A stretch of DNA of 54,694 bases from an uncultured Pelagibacteraceae bacterium (GTDB taxonomy: Bacteria; Pseudomonadota; Alphaproteobacteria; Pelagibacterales; Pelagibacteraceae): positions 1-54,694 of the forward strand of contig CACLYQ010000004.1 in NCBI GenBank assembly GCA_902611175.1. Direction: 5' to 3'. The position numbers were made by a program, and so were the translations under genes. Each line of letters opens with the position of its first letter. The stretch's first letter is position 1. The notes below the pieces were generated by a model. It worked only from the letters and a program-made list of their open reading frames with translations, was not told where the DNA came from and made no database searches. Below, piece after piece: positions 1 through 9,378 of this stretch.

Positions 1-3000
1 AATTGCATATGAATTTCCTTTTAAAGTTTTTTTTTCTTGAATTTTAAGAATTGTACATGCAACGTTTGAGCTCAATGAGTCTGTATTATTTACAAAATTT
101 TCATAGTTAAGAATATTATATTGACTAAAAATAGAAACATATTGATTTAAAGGGTGATCGGAAATATAAAAACCCAACGTTTCAAATTCTTTATTAAGTT
201 TTATATCAAGTTTCCAATCTTCAATATTAACTAAAAAACTATTTAGCTCAGATTGTTGATTGCCAAATAAATCTATTTGATTAAGAGATTTATTTTCGTG
301 AATATTTTTAGATTTCTGAATTATAGTTGGTATAGAATTAAATAAAGATTGCCTGTTAATACATATATTGTCAAAAGCTCCTGCTTGTACTAAACCCTCT
401 AATTGTAATTTGTTAATGTCTTTTGGGTTCACTCTATTCACGAAATCTGAAAGATCTTTATACTTTCCATTAATTTTTCTCTCCTGAACTAAGTTAGAAA
501 TTGCTTCAAAACCTACATTTTTAATTGCACCTAAAGCATAAAAAAAAGTTTTTCCATTTGAATAAAAATCAGCATGACAACTATTAATATCAGGACGTAT
601 AATTTTTATATTTAACCTTTTTAGTTCTTCGTAAAATTCACTCAATTTTTTTTGATTAGATATTTCCATTGACATAGATGCAACAAAAAATTCATGTGGA
701 TAATATGTCTTCAAATATGCTGTTTGATAAGCTATAACTGCATAAGCGGCAGCATGACTTTTATTAAAACCATATTCGGCAAAAGGTTCAATTTTTAAAA
801 AAATACTAGCAGCTATATCCTTGCTAATTCCATTTTTGTAAGCACCATCAACAAATCTTTCCTTTTGTTTCTCTAATTCAGCTCTTTTCTTTTTTCCCAT
901 TGCTCTTCTCAATATATCGGCTTCGCCCGCTGTAAATCCTGAGAGAACTTGGGCTATCTGCATAACTTGTTCTTGATAAATTATTACTCCATAGGTTGGT
1001 TTTAAAATATCCTCTAATTTTGGATGTAGATAGTCTGGCTCTCTTTTTCCATGCTTGCATTCATTATATATTGGGATATTGCTCATCGGTCCTGGCCTAT
1101 ATAATGCTACTAATGCAATTATATCCTCTAATCTGTTTGGTTTCATATTAATAAGAGCATCTTTCATTCCAGAACTCTCAAGCTGGAACAGACCTACTGT
1201 TTTACCACTTGAAAGTAATTCATAAACTCTCTGATCTTCGTAATTAATTTTATCAACTTTAAATTCAAGATTATTTTTATTTATTAATTTTTGTGCTTTA
1301 TCAATTACAGTAAGTGTCTTTAAACCCAAAAAATCAAATTTTATCAGTCCTGCATTTTCTGCTGAGTACATATCAAACTGTGTTGATGGTAATAGTAGGT
1401 CTGCTGTATTGTCTTTATACAAAGGCACTGTTTCTGTTAATTTTTTATCTGCAATAACTACTCCCGCTGCATGAGTAGCCACATTTCGGTTTAAACCTTC
1501 TAATTTAAGAGATAAATTGATTAAACGATCAACTCTTTTATCCTCTTTTAATAACTTTTGTAATCTAGGTTCAATATTAATACATTCCTGTAATGACATA
1601 GGTCTAGATGGGTCAAATGGTATCATTTTACAAATACTGTCAATAAAACCATATGGTAAACCAAGAACTCTACCAACATCTCTAATTACCATTCTTGCCT
1701 TAAGTTTACCAAAAGTAATAATATGAGCTACACTATCTTTATATTTTGTGGTTAAATATTCGAAAACCAAATCTCTTTTTTCCTCACAAAAATCTATATC
1801 AAAATCAGGCATTGAAATTCTATCAGGATTAAGAAATCGCTCAAAAATTAGATTGAATTTTATTGGATCAATGTCGGTTATTGATAAGCACCAAGCAACT
1901 AATGAGCCTGCACCAGATCCTCTACCAGGTCCTACTGGTATTTTATTTTTTTTAGCCCACTTAATATAATCAGACACTATTAAGAAATAGCTAGAATAAT
2001 TCATTTCAACTATAATTCTTATTTCATGATCTAATCTTTTTTTATATTCTAAATATTTTTTATCTCTTTCGATGTTAATGAAATCTATATCAAAAAATAA
2101 TTTAAATTTGCTTTTTAAACCTTCAATAGATAAATTTTTCAATATTTCATTCGCATTCTTTTCAGAAGATGAAATGTTTGGTAAGATAGGTTTAGAAAAA
2201 TTTGGCTTAAACGAACATCTAAAAGGTAAATTAAAATTGTTTTCTAATGCTTCAGGTAAATCCCTAAAAAGTTCAATCATCTCTGATGATGATTTTAAAT
2301 AATGTTGGTTTGTGAGTTTTATTCTATTTGAATCATTTACATATGTTTTTTCACCTATACACATTAATGCATCGTGAGCATCATGCATATCCTTATCTAT
2401 ATAATAAACTTCATTAGATGCAATAATTGGCAAATCTAACTTATTTGAAATTTTAAGATTATAATTTTCAAAATCTTTCTCATTCAAGTCACCATGTCTT
2501 TGAATTTCTAAATAAATATTGTCTCCAAATTTTTTTTTTAAAATTATTAAAATTTCTTCGATTTCATTAAATAAACCTTTGTTAAAAAGTGACCCAAAAA
2601 AACATTTAATTGAACCAGTTAAAACTATTATACCTTCTGAGTTATTTACTAAATCTTCAATGTCGCAATATGGAGTCGTTGCCTCTGAATTTTCTAAATA
2701 AGATTTAGATGAGAGTTTAATAATATTTTTATACCCATCAGAATTTTTTGCTATAAGAGGTATTAAACCCTTAAATTCTTTATATTTAAATAATATCTGA
2801 GTTCCAATTATAGGCTGTGTACCTACAGATGTTAAATTTTCTGAAAATTCTAATGCACCTGATAAATTATAAGTATCTGATAAACCTAATGATTTAATTT
2901 TATTTTTTTTGCAGAAATCTTTTAATTGATCTATTTTTACAGCACCTTCACAGATTGAATATTGAGTGTGTATTTTAAATTGATTAAATGTTTTGTTAAC

Positions 3001-3012
3001 TAATTCATTCAT
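1..3012 (-). CDS. dnaE: DNA polymerase III subunit alpha (partial, C-terminus outside window)
   Basis: Catalytic subunit of the replicative DNA polymerase. The reading frame is open from an ATG at 3012 to the window edge, giving about 1004 residues; the family is usually near 1,150, so roughly the last 150 residues (OB-fold and tau-binding part) are missing. Seen in order: an N-terminal PHP domain (HTQYS near residue 15), the palm motif GPGRGSGAGS, the catalytic aspartates in PDFDIDF, and the finger segment YRPGPMSNIP. In the PHP domain the usual TDHGNL motif reads SDTYNL, so a metal-binding histidine is lost, which suggests the PHP site is not an active exonuclease. The start overlaps the end of lolD by 8 nt, so the two are probably translationally coupled. 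Identity is secure. Confidence 0.96.
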   Translation of the reverse strand, partial: MNELVNKTFNQFKIHTQYSICEGAVKIDQLKDFCKKNKIKSLGLSDTYNLSGALEFSENLTSVGTQPIIGTQILFKYKEFKGLIPLIAKNSDGYKNIIKLSSKSYLENSEATTPYCDIEDLVNNSEGIIVLTGSIKCFFGSLFNKGLFNEIEEILIILKKKFGDNIYLEIQRHGDLNEKDFENYNLKISNKLDLPIIASNEVYYIDKDMHDAHDALMCIGEKTYVNDSNRIKLTNQHYLKSSSEMIELFRDLPEALENNFNLPFRCSFKPNFSKPILPNISSSEKNANEILKNLSIEGLKSKFKLFFDIDFINIERDKKYLEYKKRLDHEIRIIVEMNYSSYFLIVSDYIKWAKKNKIPVGPGRGSGAGSLVAWCLSITDIDPIKFNLIFERFLNPDRISMPDFDIDFCEEKRDLVFEYLTTKYKDSVAHIITFGKLKARMVIRDVGRVLGLPYGFIDSICKMIPFDPSRPMSLQECINIEPRLQKLLKEDKRVDRLINLSLKLEGLNRNVATHAAGVVIADKKLTETVPLYKDNTADLLLPSTQFDMYSAENAGLIKFDFLGLKTLTVIDKAQKLINKNNLEFKVDKINYEDQRVYELLSSGKTVGLFQLESSGMKDALINMKPNRLEDIIALVALYRPGPMSNIPIYNECKHGKREPDYLHPKLEDILKPTYGVIIYQEQVMQIAQVLSGFTAGEADILRRAMGKKKRAELEKQKERFVDGAYKNGISKDIAASIFLKIEPFAEYGFNKSHAAAYAVIAYQTAYLKTYYPHEFFVASMSMEISNQKKLSEFYEELKRLNIKIIRPDINSCHADFYSNGKTFFYALGAIKNVGFEAISNLVQERKINGKYKDLSDFVNRVNPKDINKLQLEGLVQAGAFDNICINRQSLFNSIPTIIQKSKNIHENKSLNQIDLFGNQQSELNSFLVNIEDWKLDIKLNKEFETLGFYISDHPLNQYVSIFSQYNILNYENFVNNTDSLSSNVACTILKIQEKKTLKGNSYAI

Positions 3013-3682
3013 CGGTGATACTTATCTTACCACCAATCATTTTAATTTTACAATCTGCCATATTGGCAAAATATCTATTGTGGGTTGCAAAAATTATGAT
3101 TCTTTTTTTATCTTTTAAATTAAATAGAATTTTAAATATTTGTTTTGCGTTTTCAAAATCTAAATTTCCGGTCGGTTCATCTGCCAAAATAATATTTGGT
3201 TCGTTAATTAGAGCTCTAGCAATTGCTATCCTTTGATTTTCACCACCTGAAAGTTCTGAAGGATAATGATATAGTCTTGAGTTTAAATCAAATTTTTTAA
3301 TCAATTTTTTTGCTAATTCCATTGATTTAGCCTTATTGTTAGATATTAACAAATTAGGCAATAATACGTTTTCAAGTGCTGTGAAATCAGGTAATAAATT
3401 TTTGTCTTGATAAATAATACCAATATTATTTGATCTTACAAAATCGTTCTGGATTGAGTTATTAATATCTAATTTCTTTTTATTAAATTCAATAAAACCT
3501 GATGAAGGTATATCAATTAATGATAATAAATTGAGCAATGTTGATTTACCAGATCCTGATGGACCAATAATTGAGTATATTTTTCCTGACTCAAATTTAA
3601 AGTTTATATTTTTTAAAACTTTAATAGATTTATTTCTTTTATATTTTTTTGATATGTAATTTAATTTTATAAAATTATTCAT
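3005..3682 (-). CDS. lolD: LolD-like lipoprotein-releasing ABC transporter ATP-binding protein
   Basis: ATPase of the LolCDE-type system that extracts lipoproteins from the inner membrane. The 225-residue protein has all ABC motifs: Walker A GPSGSGKST (about 40-48), Q-loop in YQDKNLL (about 91-97), signature LSGGE (about 144-148), Walker B IILADE (about 164-169) and the switch histidine in ATHN (about 201). It overlaps the permease gene upstream by 8 nt and dnaE downstream by 8 nt. Pairing with the LolC/E permease next door supports the Lol assignment over other MacB-type exporters. The order lolC-lolD-dnaE is common in alphaproteobacteria. Confidence 0.93.
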   Translation of the reverse strand: MNNFIKLNYISKKYKRNKSIKVLKNINFKFESGKIYSIIGPSGSGKSTLLNLLSLIDIPSSGFIEFNKKKLDINNSIQNDFVRSNNIGIIYQDKNLLPDFTALENVLLPNLLISNNKAKSMELAKKLIKKFDLNSRLYHYPSELSGGENQRIAIARALINEPNIILADEPTGNLDFENAKQIFKILFNLKDKKRIIIFATHNRYFANMADCKIKMIGGKISITDE

Positions 3683-4886
3683 ATTTTAAAGTTTGAATCG
3701 TATCTAATTTTGCTGCTTTAGAGGCTGGGTAAATTGAAACAATTGAAGTTGTTATTATGGAGCATAAAGCAATTAAGAATATTGAATTAACATTTATTTC
3801 TGATGGAAGAGTACTTAAAAAATAAATTTCCTCTGGAAATAATGTAATATCAAACGTATTAGAAATAAACTTCCTAATATCTTCAATATAGTATGAAAAT
3901 AAAGTCCCTAATAAAATACCAAATAAAGTTGCTGTAGTACCAATAATAAATCCAACAAAAAAGAAAATTTTTTTAATAGATGCATTTGTTACTCCAATGG
4001 ATTTTAAAATTCCTATATCTCTCGTTTTGTTTTTAACTAATATAGTTAAGCCAGAAATAATATTAAATGCAGCTACAATTATTATTAAAGATAAGATTAT
4101 AAACATTACATTTCTTTCAACTTTTAAAGCTGAAAATAATGACTCATTTAAATCTGCCCATGTGTAAACATAAGCTTCGGGAAATAACACTAATAAATTT
4201 TTTTTATAAGATTCAATATTTTTTGGATCTTTAAAATAGTACTCAGTAAATCTATTATCCTTATTTTTATCAAAAAAATCTTCTAATGTACTAAGATTGA
4301 CATATGCTACATTCTCATTAAATTCTCCTATTCCACTATCAAATATTGAAATTACTTCAAATTTATATTGTCTTGGAAAAGACCCTACAATTGTTTGGAC
4401 ACCGGATGGTGACATTATTGTTATTTGATCACCAATATCTATATTAAGTAAGAAGCTTAAATCCTTACCAATTGAAATTGAATTATTTTTCAAATCTTTT
4501 GAACCAAAATATTTTTGATTATTTGATATTTCTAGTTTCTTAAAATCATTTTTCAAATATCCTTTTAAAAGTACACCCTTTGTATTTAGTTTTGAGAGAA
4601 TTACTGCTTCTCCATCATTTGAAACAATGCCTTTCGCAAAATCTATATCAGGCATATAAACTAAAGGCTTGTTGTATGGTTTTACAACAGCATGAGCGTT
4701 AAAACCTACAATTTTATTTATTAGCTCTGTTCTAAAACCATTCATTACTGACATAACAATTATTAGTACAGCTACTCCCAATCCAATACCAATGAAAGAA
4801 AAAATAGAGATTACATTTAAAAAGCCGTCTTTTTTTCTAGCTTTTAAAAATCTAAATATAATCTCTTTTTCTAGTTGTGAAATCAA
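3675..4886 (-). CDS. lolC: Lipoprotein-releasing system permease LolC/LolE family
   Basis: Membrane subunit of the Lol lipoprotein-release transporter (403 residues). It has the MacB/LolC layout: a first membrane helix at about 25-50, a large periplasmic domain to about residue 260, then three C-terminal helices of the FtsX type, with ILKSIGVTNASIKKIF as the conserved cytoplasmic coupling segment. The start appears to be TTG at 4886, because no ATG lies before the conserved FLKARKKDGF segment; it overlaps the proS stop as TTGA. Only one permease gene is seen, so it probably works as a homodimer (LolF-like) rather than a LolC-LolE pair; that is inference. Confidence 0.9.
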   Translation of the reverse strand: MISQLEKEIIFRFLKARKKDGFLNVISIFSFIGIGLGVAVLIIVMSVMNGFRTELINKIVGFNAHAVVKPYNKPLVYMPDIDFAKGIVSNDGEAVILSKLNTKGVLLKGYLKNDFKKLEISNNQKYFGSKDLKNNSISIGKDLSFLLNIDIGDQITIMSPSGVQTIVGSFPRQYKFEVISIFDSGIGEFNENVAYVNLSTLEDFFDKNKDNRFTEYYFKDPKNIESYKKNLLVLFPEAYVYTWADLNESLFSALKVERNVMFIILSLIIIVAAFNIISGLTILVKNKTRDIGILKSIGVTNASIKKIFFFVGFIIGTTATLFGILLGTLFSYYIEDIRKFISNTFDITLFPEEIYFLSTLPSEINVNSIFLIALCSIITTSIVSIYPASKAAKLDTIQTLKYE

Positions 4887-6211
4887 TTTTGCTTAGCTTT
4901 TATTATTTGTGAGGCTATATCTTCAACTTTTAACTTTTGAGTTTCTCCATCAACTTCCTTGAACTCTAACAAATTTCCATCAGATTTACTTCCAATTATT
5001 AATTGATATGGAATTCCGATTAAATTAAATTTTTTGATTTTAGCTGAAATATTTTCATCTGTATCATCAATGATTGTATCAATATTTTTTGATTTTAGAA
5101 ATTCATATATTTTAATAGACTTTTCTAAATTAGATTTATCATTTTTGTTTATCATTGGAATAATCGCACAATCATAAGGTGTTACTGACATAGGCCATTT
5201 CATTAAACCTTCTATAGCGTTATATTTTGCCTCAATTATGGCACCAACAAGTCTAGAAACTCCTATTCCATATGAACCCATTTTAACAAATTCTTTTTTT
5301 CCATTAAAATCTACAGCAGCATTCATTGGTTTTGAGTATTTATCTCCAAAATAAAATATGTGACCAACTTCAATACCTTTGGTATTTACTCTAAATTCCT
5401 CTGGAACAGATTTTTCAAATTCATCTTTATTAAATTTTTCATCTGTTACAGAATAAAACTTTTCATATTGTTTTCTCAATGTACCTAATGATTCTTTGTC
5501 TAGAATTGTTTTAGAGCTGTCTACATCAAAAATTCTTTTATCAGTATAAATTTTGCTTTCACCAGTATCGGCAAGAATGATAAATTCATGAGATAAGTTT
5601 CCTCCGATAGGGCCAGTATCAGCAGCCATGGGAATTGCAGATAAATTTAATCTTTTAAAAGTTTTTAAATATGAAAGAAAAAATTTATTGTAAGAAAATA
5701 TTGCATCATCATCTGTTAAATCAAAAGAGTAGGCATCCTTCATATAAAATTCTCTACATCTCATAATTCCAAATCTTGGTCTTAACTCGTCTCTAAATTT
5801 CCATTGAATATGATATAATAATTGAGGTAAAGATTTATATGATTTAAAGGAAGATCTAAAAATTTCTGTCACAAGTTCTTCATTAGTTGGACCATATAAC
5901 ATTTCTCTGTTTTGACGATCCTTAATTCTTAACATTTCTTCACCATAATCTTCGTATCGTCCACTTTCCTTCCATATTTCGGATGATTGAATTGTGGGCA
6001 TTAATATTTCTTGAACACCAACACGATCTTGTTCTTCTCTAACTATTTGTTCTATTTTTTTCATTACTTTAAATCCAAGCGGTAACCAAGAATAAATTCC
6101 AGCAGAAGACTGTTTAATCATGCCTACTCTTAACATTAACTGGTGTGATTTAATTTTAGCTTCAGATGGATTATTTTTTAGTATTGGTATAAATGATTTT
6201 GAAAAAAACAT
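4883..6211 (-). CDS. proS: Prolyl-tRNA synthetase (short, alphaproteobacterial type)
   Basis: Charges tRNA-Pro with proline. The 442-residue length matches the short ProS form that lacks the inserted editing domain of the ~570-residue E. coli enzyme. Class II motifs are visible: motif 2 with FRDELRPRFG and the following REFYMKDAYSF (about 140-165), motif 3 GSYGIGVSRLVGA (about 315), and a C-terminal anticodon-binding domain ending SQIIKAKQN. The start shares the TAATG junction with the upstream DUF1467 gene, and the stop overlaps the permease start. Without the editing insert, clearance of Ala-tRNA-Pro would depend on a separate protein encoded elsewhere. Confidence 0.97.
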   Translation of the reverse strand: MFFSKSFIPILKNNPSEAKIKSHQLMLRVGMIKQSSAGIYSWLPLGFKVMKKIEQIVREEQDRVGVQEILMPTIQSSEIWKESGRYEDYGEEMLRIKDRQNREMLYGPTNEELVTEIFRSSFKSYKSLPQLLYHIQWKFRDELRPRFGIMRCREFYMKDAYSFDLTDDDAIFSYNKFFLSYLKTFKRLNLSAIPMAADTGPIGGNLSHEFIILADTGESKIYTDKRIFDVDSSKTILDKESLGTLRKQYEKFYSVTDEKFNKDEFEKSVPEEFRVNTKGIEVGHIFYFGDKYSKPMNAAVDFNGKKEFVKMGSYGIGVSRLVGAIIEAKYNAIEGLMKWPMSVTPYDCAIIPMINKNDKSNLEKSIKIYEFLKSKNIDTIIDDTDENISAKIKKFNLIGIPYQLIIGSKSDGNLLEFKEVDGETQKLKVEDIASQIIKAKQN

Positions 6212-6456
6212 TAATTTAAAAAGTTACGTAAATTTAAAATTTCATAAATTACTAATAGATATATAACTATAAAAATACCAGATGTAATTAAAGTACAATA
6301 AATTATTTTTTTAGTTATTTTTGGATTTTCTGGGGCCCCAGGATCAACACCCTCTATATTTCCCTTTTTTTCACGATTTACATCTATCGGAAGAATGGCA
6401 AAAAAAACTACCCACCACAAGCAGACATATACAACTATTGAGCCTGTAATACTCAA
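6211..6456 (-). CDS. DUF1467 family small membrane protein
   Basis: An 81-residue protein of unknown function with two predicted membrane helices: about 5-25 (VVYVCLWWVVFFAIL) and about 50-72 (IIYCTLITSGIFIVIYLLVI). The motif LWWVVFFAILP and the central GxxxGxxPGAPENP loop are typical of DUF1467, a family largely restricted to alphaproteobacteria and often found between rnj and proS. The start codon appears to be TTG at 6456, directly after the rnj stop, because no ATG is available before the first helix. It sits in a run of overlapping genes and must be co-transcribed with them. Confidence 0.85.
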   Translation of the reverse strand: MSITGSIVVYVCLWWVVFFAILPIDVNREKKGNIEGVDPGAPENPKITKKIIYCTLITSGIFIVIYLLVIYEILNLRNFLN

Positions 6457-8115
6457 TTAAATCCTCACTAAATTTATATTCGTATAAGGTCTTTTTCCTA
6501 ATTTTTCTTTTGTGTACTTTCTGCAAGTTATCTTAAGAGCATCAATTAAATTTGATTCTTGTTTTTTGTTATTTAAAGAAAAAGTTTTTGCTGTTTTTTC
6601 AATTTCTTCTTCAAGATTAAATTTGAATTCATCTTTTTCGTATATTGGTAAACCTCTAAATGTTAATAAAGGTTTGTTATGAATATTGCCATTTGGCGTT
6701 ATTACTATTGTTGCTTCTATTAATCCATTAGTAGACAAATTTTTACGCTCTTTGATAGATTGAGCATCTTCTTCAACACTAATTGAACCATCTACGTAAA
6801 GTCTTCCACTTGGTGCTTTATCATATACTTCAGGTTTATCGCCTGGACAGATTCTTACTATATCACCATTTTCTACTCTAACTGGATATGGAACTTGCAT
6901 TTCTTTAGCAAAATTTATGTGTTCAATCATATGTCGATGTTCACCATGAACAGGTATAACAGATCTTGGTTTTATCCAGTCATACATATCCTTTAAATCT
7001 TCTCTATTTGGATGTCCTGATACGTGAATGAATTCACTATCTTCTGAAATTACTTCTATGCCTTCTCTAACTAATTGATTGTGAAGTTTATATAATTTTT
7101 TTTCATTACCTGGAATAATTTTTGAAGAAAATATAACTGCATCGCCTCCCTCAATAAAAACATCCGGATGTGTGTAATTTGAAATACGGTTCATTGCACC
7201 CATTGGTTCTCCTTGGCTACCTGTACATAGGTAAACAATTCTTTCCCTTGAGATATTTTTTGAATCTCTTGCATCAAGTGGTTCAATAACATTTTGTAAG
7301 TAACCGCATTGCCTAGCAGCTTTATAAATTCTATGCATTGAACGGCCGACCAAAGCGATTTGCCTGCCTGTTTTTTCAGCACAATAAAAGGCTGACTCCA
7401 TTCTTGCTACATTTGAAGCGAAAGATGTAATAATTATTCTTTTCTTTAATCTTTCCATTATCTTTAGCATATTTTTTCTTACATCAAGCTCAGATCCTGC
7501 TCGTCCCGCACTAAATACATTTGTTGAGTCACATATCATTGTCAAAACACCTTCTTCGCCAATTTCCTTTAATCTTTTTGAATTCATATTATCTCCAGTT
7601 AATGGATCTGGATCACACTTCCAATCACCAGTGTGTAATATATTCCCAACAGGTGTTTCAATTTTTAGTCCATTAGGTTCTAGTATAGAATGTGTTAATG
7701 TAATAAATTCAATTTTAAAAGGACTTAAATCTACAATGCTGTTTAATTGAACAACTTCTAGATATCCTGTTACATCAATTTTTTTTTCCTTAAATTTTTC
7801 TGAAATTAATACTGAAGTAAATGGAGTAGCAAATATCTTACATTTTAGTTTTGGCCATATATGAGCAATTGCACCAATATGATCTTCATGTGCGTGAGTT
7901 AGAACAATACCTAATAGGTCATCTTTTTTATCAACAATAAATCCAGGGTCGGGATATATTAAATCAACTCCAGGAATTGCATCATCTGCAAAAGTAACTC
8001 CTATGTCTACAATTATCCATTTTCTATTATCTGGATTTCCATAGGCGAATAAATTCATATTCATCCCAATTTCTCCAGATCCCCCTAAAGGGCAAAAAAT
8101 TAATTCTTCTTTCAT
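6457..8115 (-). CDS. rnj: Ribonuclease J
   Basis: Metallo-beta-lactamase/beta-CASP exo- and endoribonuclease for mRNA decay and rRNA maturation (552 residues). The zinc motif HAHEDHIG is at about 74-81, followed by the HTGDWKCDP segment (about 162-170), the beta-CASP region, and the VSGHPNREDL and PVHGEHRHM histidine motifs (about 367 and 395). The C-terminal domain follows. The start ATG overlaps the coaX stop as ATGA. The neighbourhood birA-coaX-rnj-DUF1467-proS downstream of nuoN is the standard alphaproteobacterial order, which supports the assignment. Confidence 0.96.
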   Translation of the reverse strand: MKEELIFCPLGGSGEIGMNMNLFAYGNPDNRKWIIVDIGVTFADDAIPGVDLIYPDPGFIVDKKDDLLGIVLTHAHEDHIGAIAHIWPKLKCKIFATPFTSVLISEKFKEKKIDVTGYLEVVQLNSIVDLSPFKIEFITLTHSILEPNGLKIETPVGNILHTGDWKCDPDPLTGDNMNSKRLKEIGEEGVLTMICDSTNVFSAGRAGSELDVRKNMLKIMERLKKRIIITSFASNVARMESAFYCAEKTGRQIALVGRSMHRIYKAARQCGYLQNVIEPLDARDSKNISRERIVYLCTGSQGEPMGAMNRISNYTHPDVFIEGGDAVIFSSKIIPGNEKKLYKLHNQLVREGIEVISEDSEFIHVSGHPNREDLKDMYDWIKPRSVIPVHGEHRHMIEHINFAKEMQVPYPVRVENGDIVRICPGDKPEVYDKAPSGRLYVDGSISVEEDAQSIKERKNLSTNGLIEATIVITPNGNIHNKPLLTFRGLPIYEKDEFKFNLEEEIEKTAKTFSLNNKKQESNLIDALKITCRKYTKEKLGKRPYTNINLVRI

Positions 8116-8867
8116 TTATTTAAATACATAGCAGCCTTTAAAACTCCATCAGTGGTTAAATTAGATTTTATTTTTACTTTTAGTTTTAAAGAATTTTTAA
8201 ACATTTTTGCTAGTCCACCGGTAAATATTATTTTATATTTTTTTTTGGTTTGTTTAATAATGGAATGAATTATATTGTCAATCAGACCAGTATAACCGAA
8301 GAAAAATCCAGAATTAATAGCACTTATAGTATTTTTACCTAAAACGTTGTTTGATTTTTTAAATTTTACATTAGGTATTAAAGCTGCTTTTTTTGATAAA
8401 TTTACTAATGATAGATTTATTCCGGGAGCAATTACCCCTCCGTTATAACTATTTGCTGAGATTACATCAAAATTAGTCGCCGTTCCAAAATCTACTACAA
8501 TATAATTATTTTTATTGTCAATTACTGATATTGCATTAGCTAACCTGTCAGAACCAATTTGTTTTCTATTAACTTTTATGTTTATTAATTTACTTAAATT
8601 AAGATTTTTTAACTCATTACAATTTGTATTAAAATATAATTTAAAATAATTTTTAATTTTCTTGTAACAGTTGGGAACAACAGAACAGAATAAAATTTGT
8701 TTTAATTTTTTATCATATTTTCTCAAAACATTTAAATTTTTTTTTAAATATTTTAAATTCACTTTATTTGTAGAAAGTCTGATTTTTTTGACAATATTTT
8801 TATTTTTGTATACGTGGATTTTTATATCAGTATTTCCAATGTCTCCAATAATGTAAAAATTAAGCAT
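8112..8867 (-). CDS. coaX: Type III pantothenate kinase
   Basis: First step of coenzyme A synthesis, phosphorylating pantothenate in the cytosol. The ASKHA-fold ATP site starts at once: FYIIGDIGNTDIKIHV. Further motifs are GSDRLANAIS (about 110), VVDFGTATNFDVIS (about 125-140) and GGVIAPGI (about 145-152), followed by FTGGLA near the C-terminus. I place the start at the ATG at 8867 (251 residues), because the longer frame would begin with TTG and adds residues before the phosphate-binding strand. This start overlaps the birA stop by 8 nt. The family needs a monovalent cation and is not feedback-inhibited by CoA. Confidence 0.92.
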   Translation of the reverse strand: MLNFYIIGDIGNTDIKIHVYKNKNIVKKIRLSTNKVNLKYLKKNLNVLRKYDKKLKQILFCSVVPNCYKKIKNYFKLYFNTNCNELKNLNLSKLINIKVNRKQIGSDRLANAISVIDNKNNYIVVDFGTATNFDVISANSYNGGVIAPGINLSLVNLSKKAALIPNVKFKKSNNVLGKNTISAINSGFFFGYTGLIDNIIHSIIKQTKKKYKIIFTGGLAKMFKNSLKLKVKIKSNLTTDGVLKAAMYLNK

Positions 8868-9378
8868 AATAAGAATATTTTTTTTCAAAGTTATTTTTTA
8901 TAAAATTTATAATTTTAGATTTATTAATTTTATTATTATATTTATTTATATAAGTAGTTTCGTATTCTTTTATTATTGGACTACTTTTTATATTAATACC
9001 TACTCCAATAATTAGAAATTTAATTTCATTATAATAAATTATTTCTTGAAGAATTCCGCATACCTTTTTATTCATTATTTTTAAATCATTTGGTAGTTTA
9101 ATACTGATTTTATATGGAACAATATTTTTTAAAATATTTTTTATTATTTTAAGATTTGAAAATGTAATTTTTTTTAAATTCAAACTTTTACCAATAGGAA
9201 AAAAAATTGAAATAAAAAGATTTCCTCTTCTAGAAACCCATTTTTTTCCTCTTTGTCCTTTTCCATTAGTCTGAATATCGCTGGTAACTATACCTTGTTT
9301 TATATTTTTTTTGATTAATCTTATTGCTGTATCATTAGTGCTTTTGACACCCTTGTAAGAATATATTTTGAGTTTCAT
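8860..9378 (-). CDS. birA: Biotin-[acetyl-CoA-carboxylase] ligase, minimal catalytic-domain form
   Basis: Attaches biotin to the carboxyl carrier protein. At 172 residues it is far shorter than E. coli BirA (about 320) because it lacks the N-terminal DNA-binding domain and appears to lack the C-terminal SH3-like domain as well. The catalytic core is recognisable: STNDTA (about 13-18), the biotinyl-AMP loop GKGQRGKKWVSRRGNLF (about 39-55), KLPNDLKI (about 94-101) and KKVCGILQE (about 104-112), then IGVGINI (about 124-130). The start sits in a TAATG junction with the nuoN stop. It therefore cannot act as a DNA-binding biotin repressor. Loss of the C-terminal domain is inferred from length only. 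Confidence 0.85.
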   Translation of the reverse strand: MKLKIYSYKGVKSTNDTAIRLIKKNIKQGIVTSDIQTNGKGQRGKKWVSRRGNLFISIFFPIGKSLNLKKITFSNLKIIKNILKNIVPYKISIKLPNDLKIMNKKVCGILQEIIYYNEIKFLIIGVGINIKSSPIIKEYETTYINKYNNKINKSKIINFIKNNFEKKYSYYA

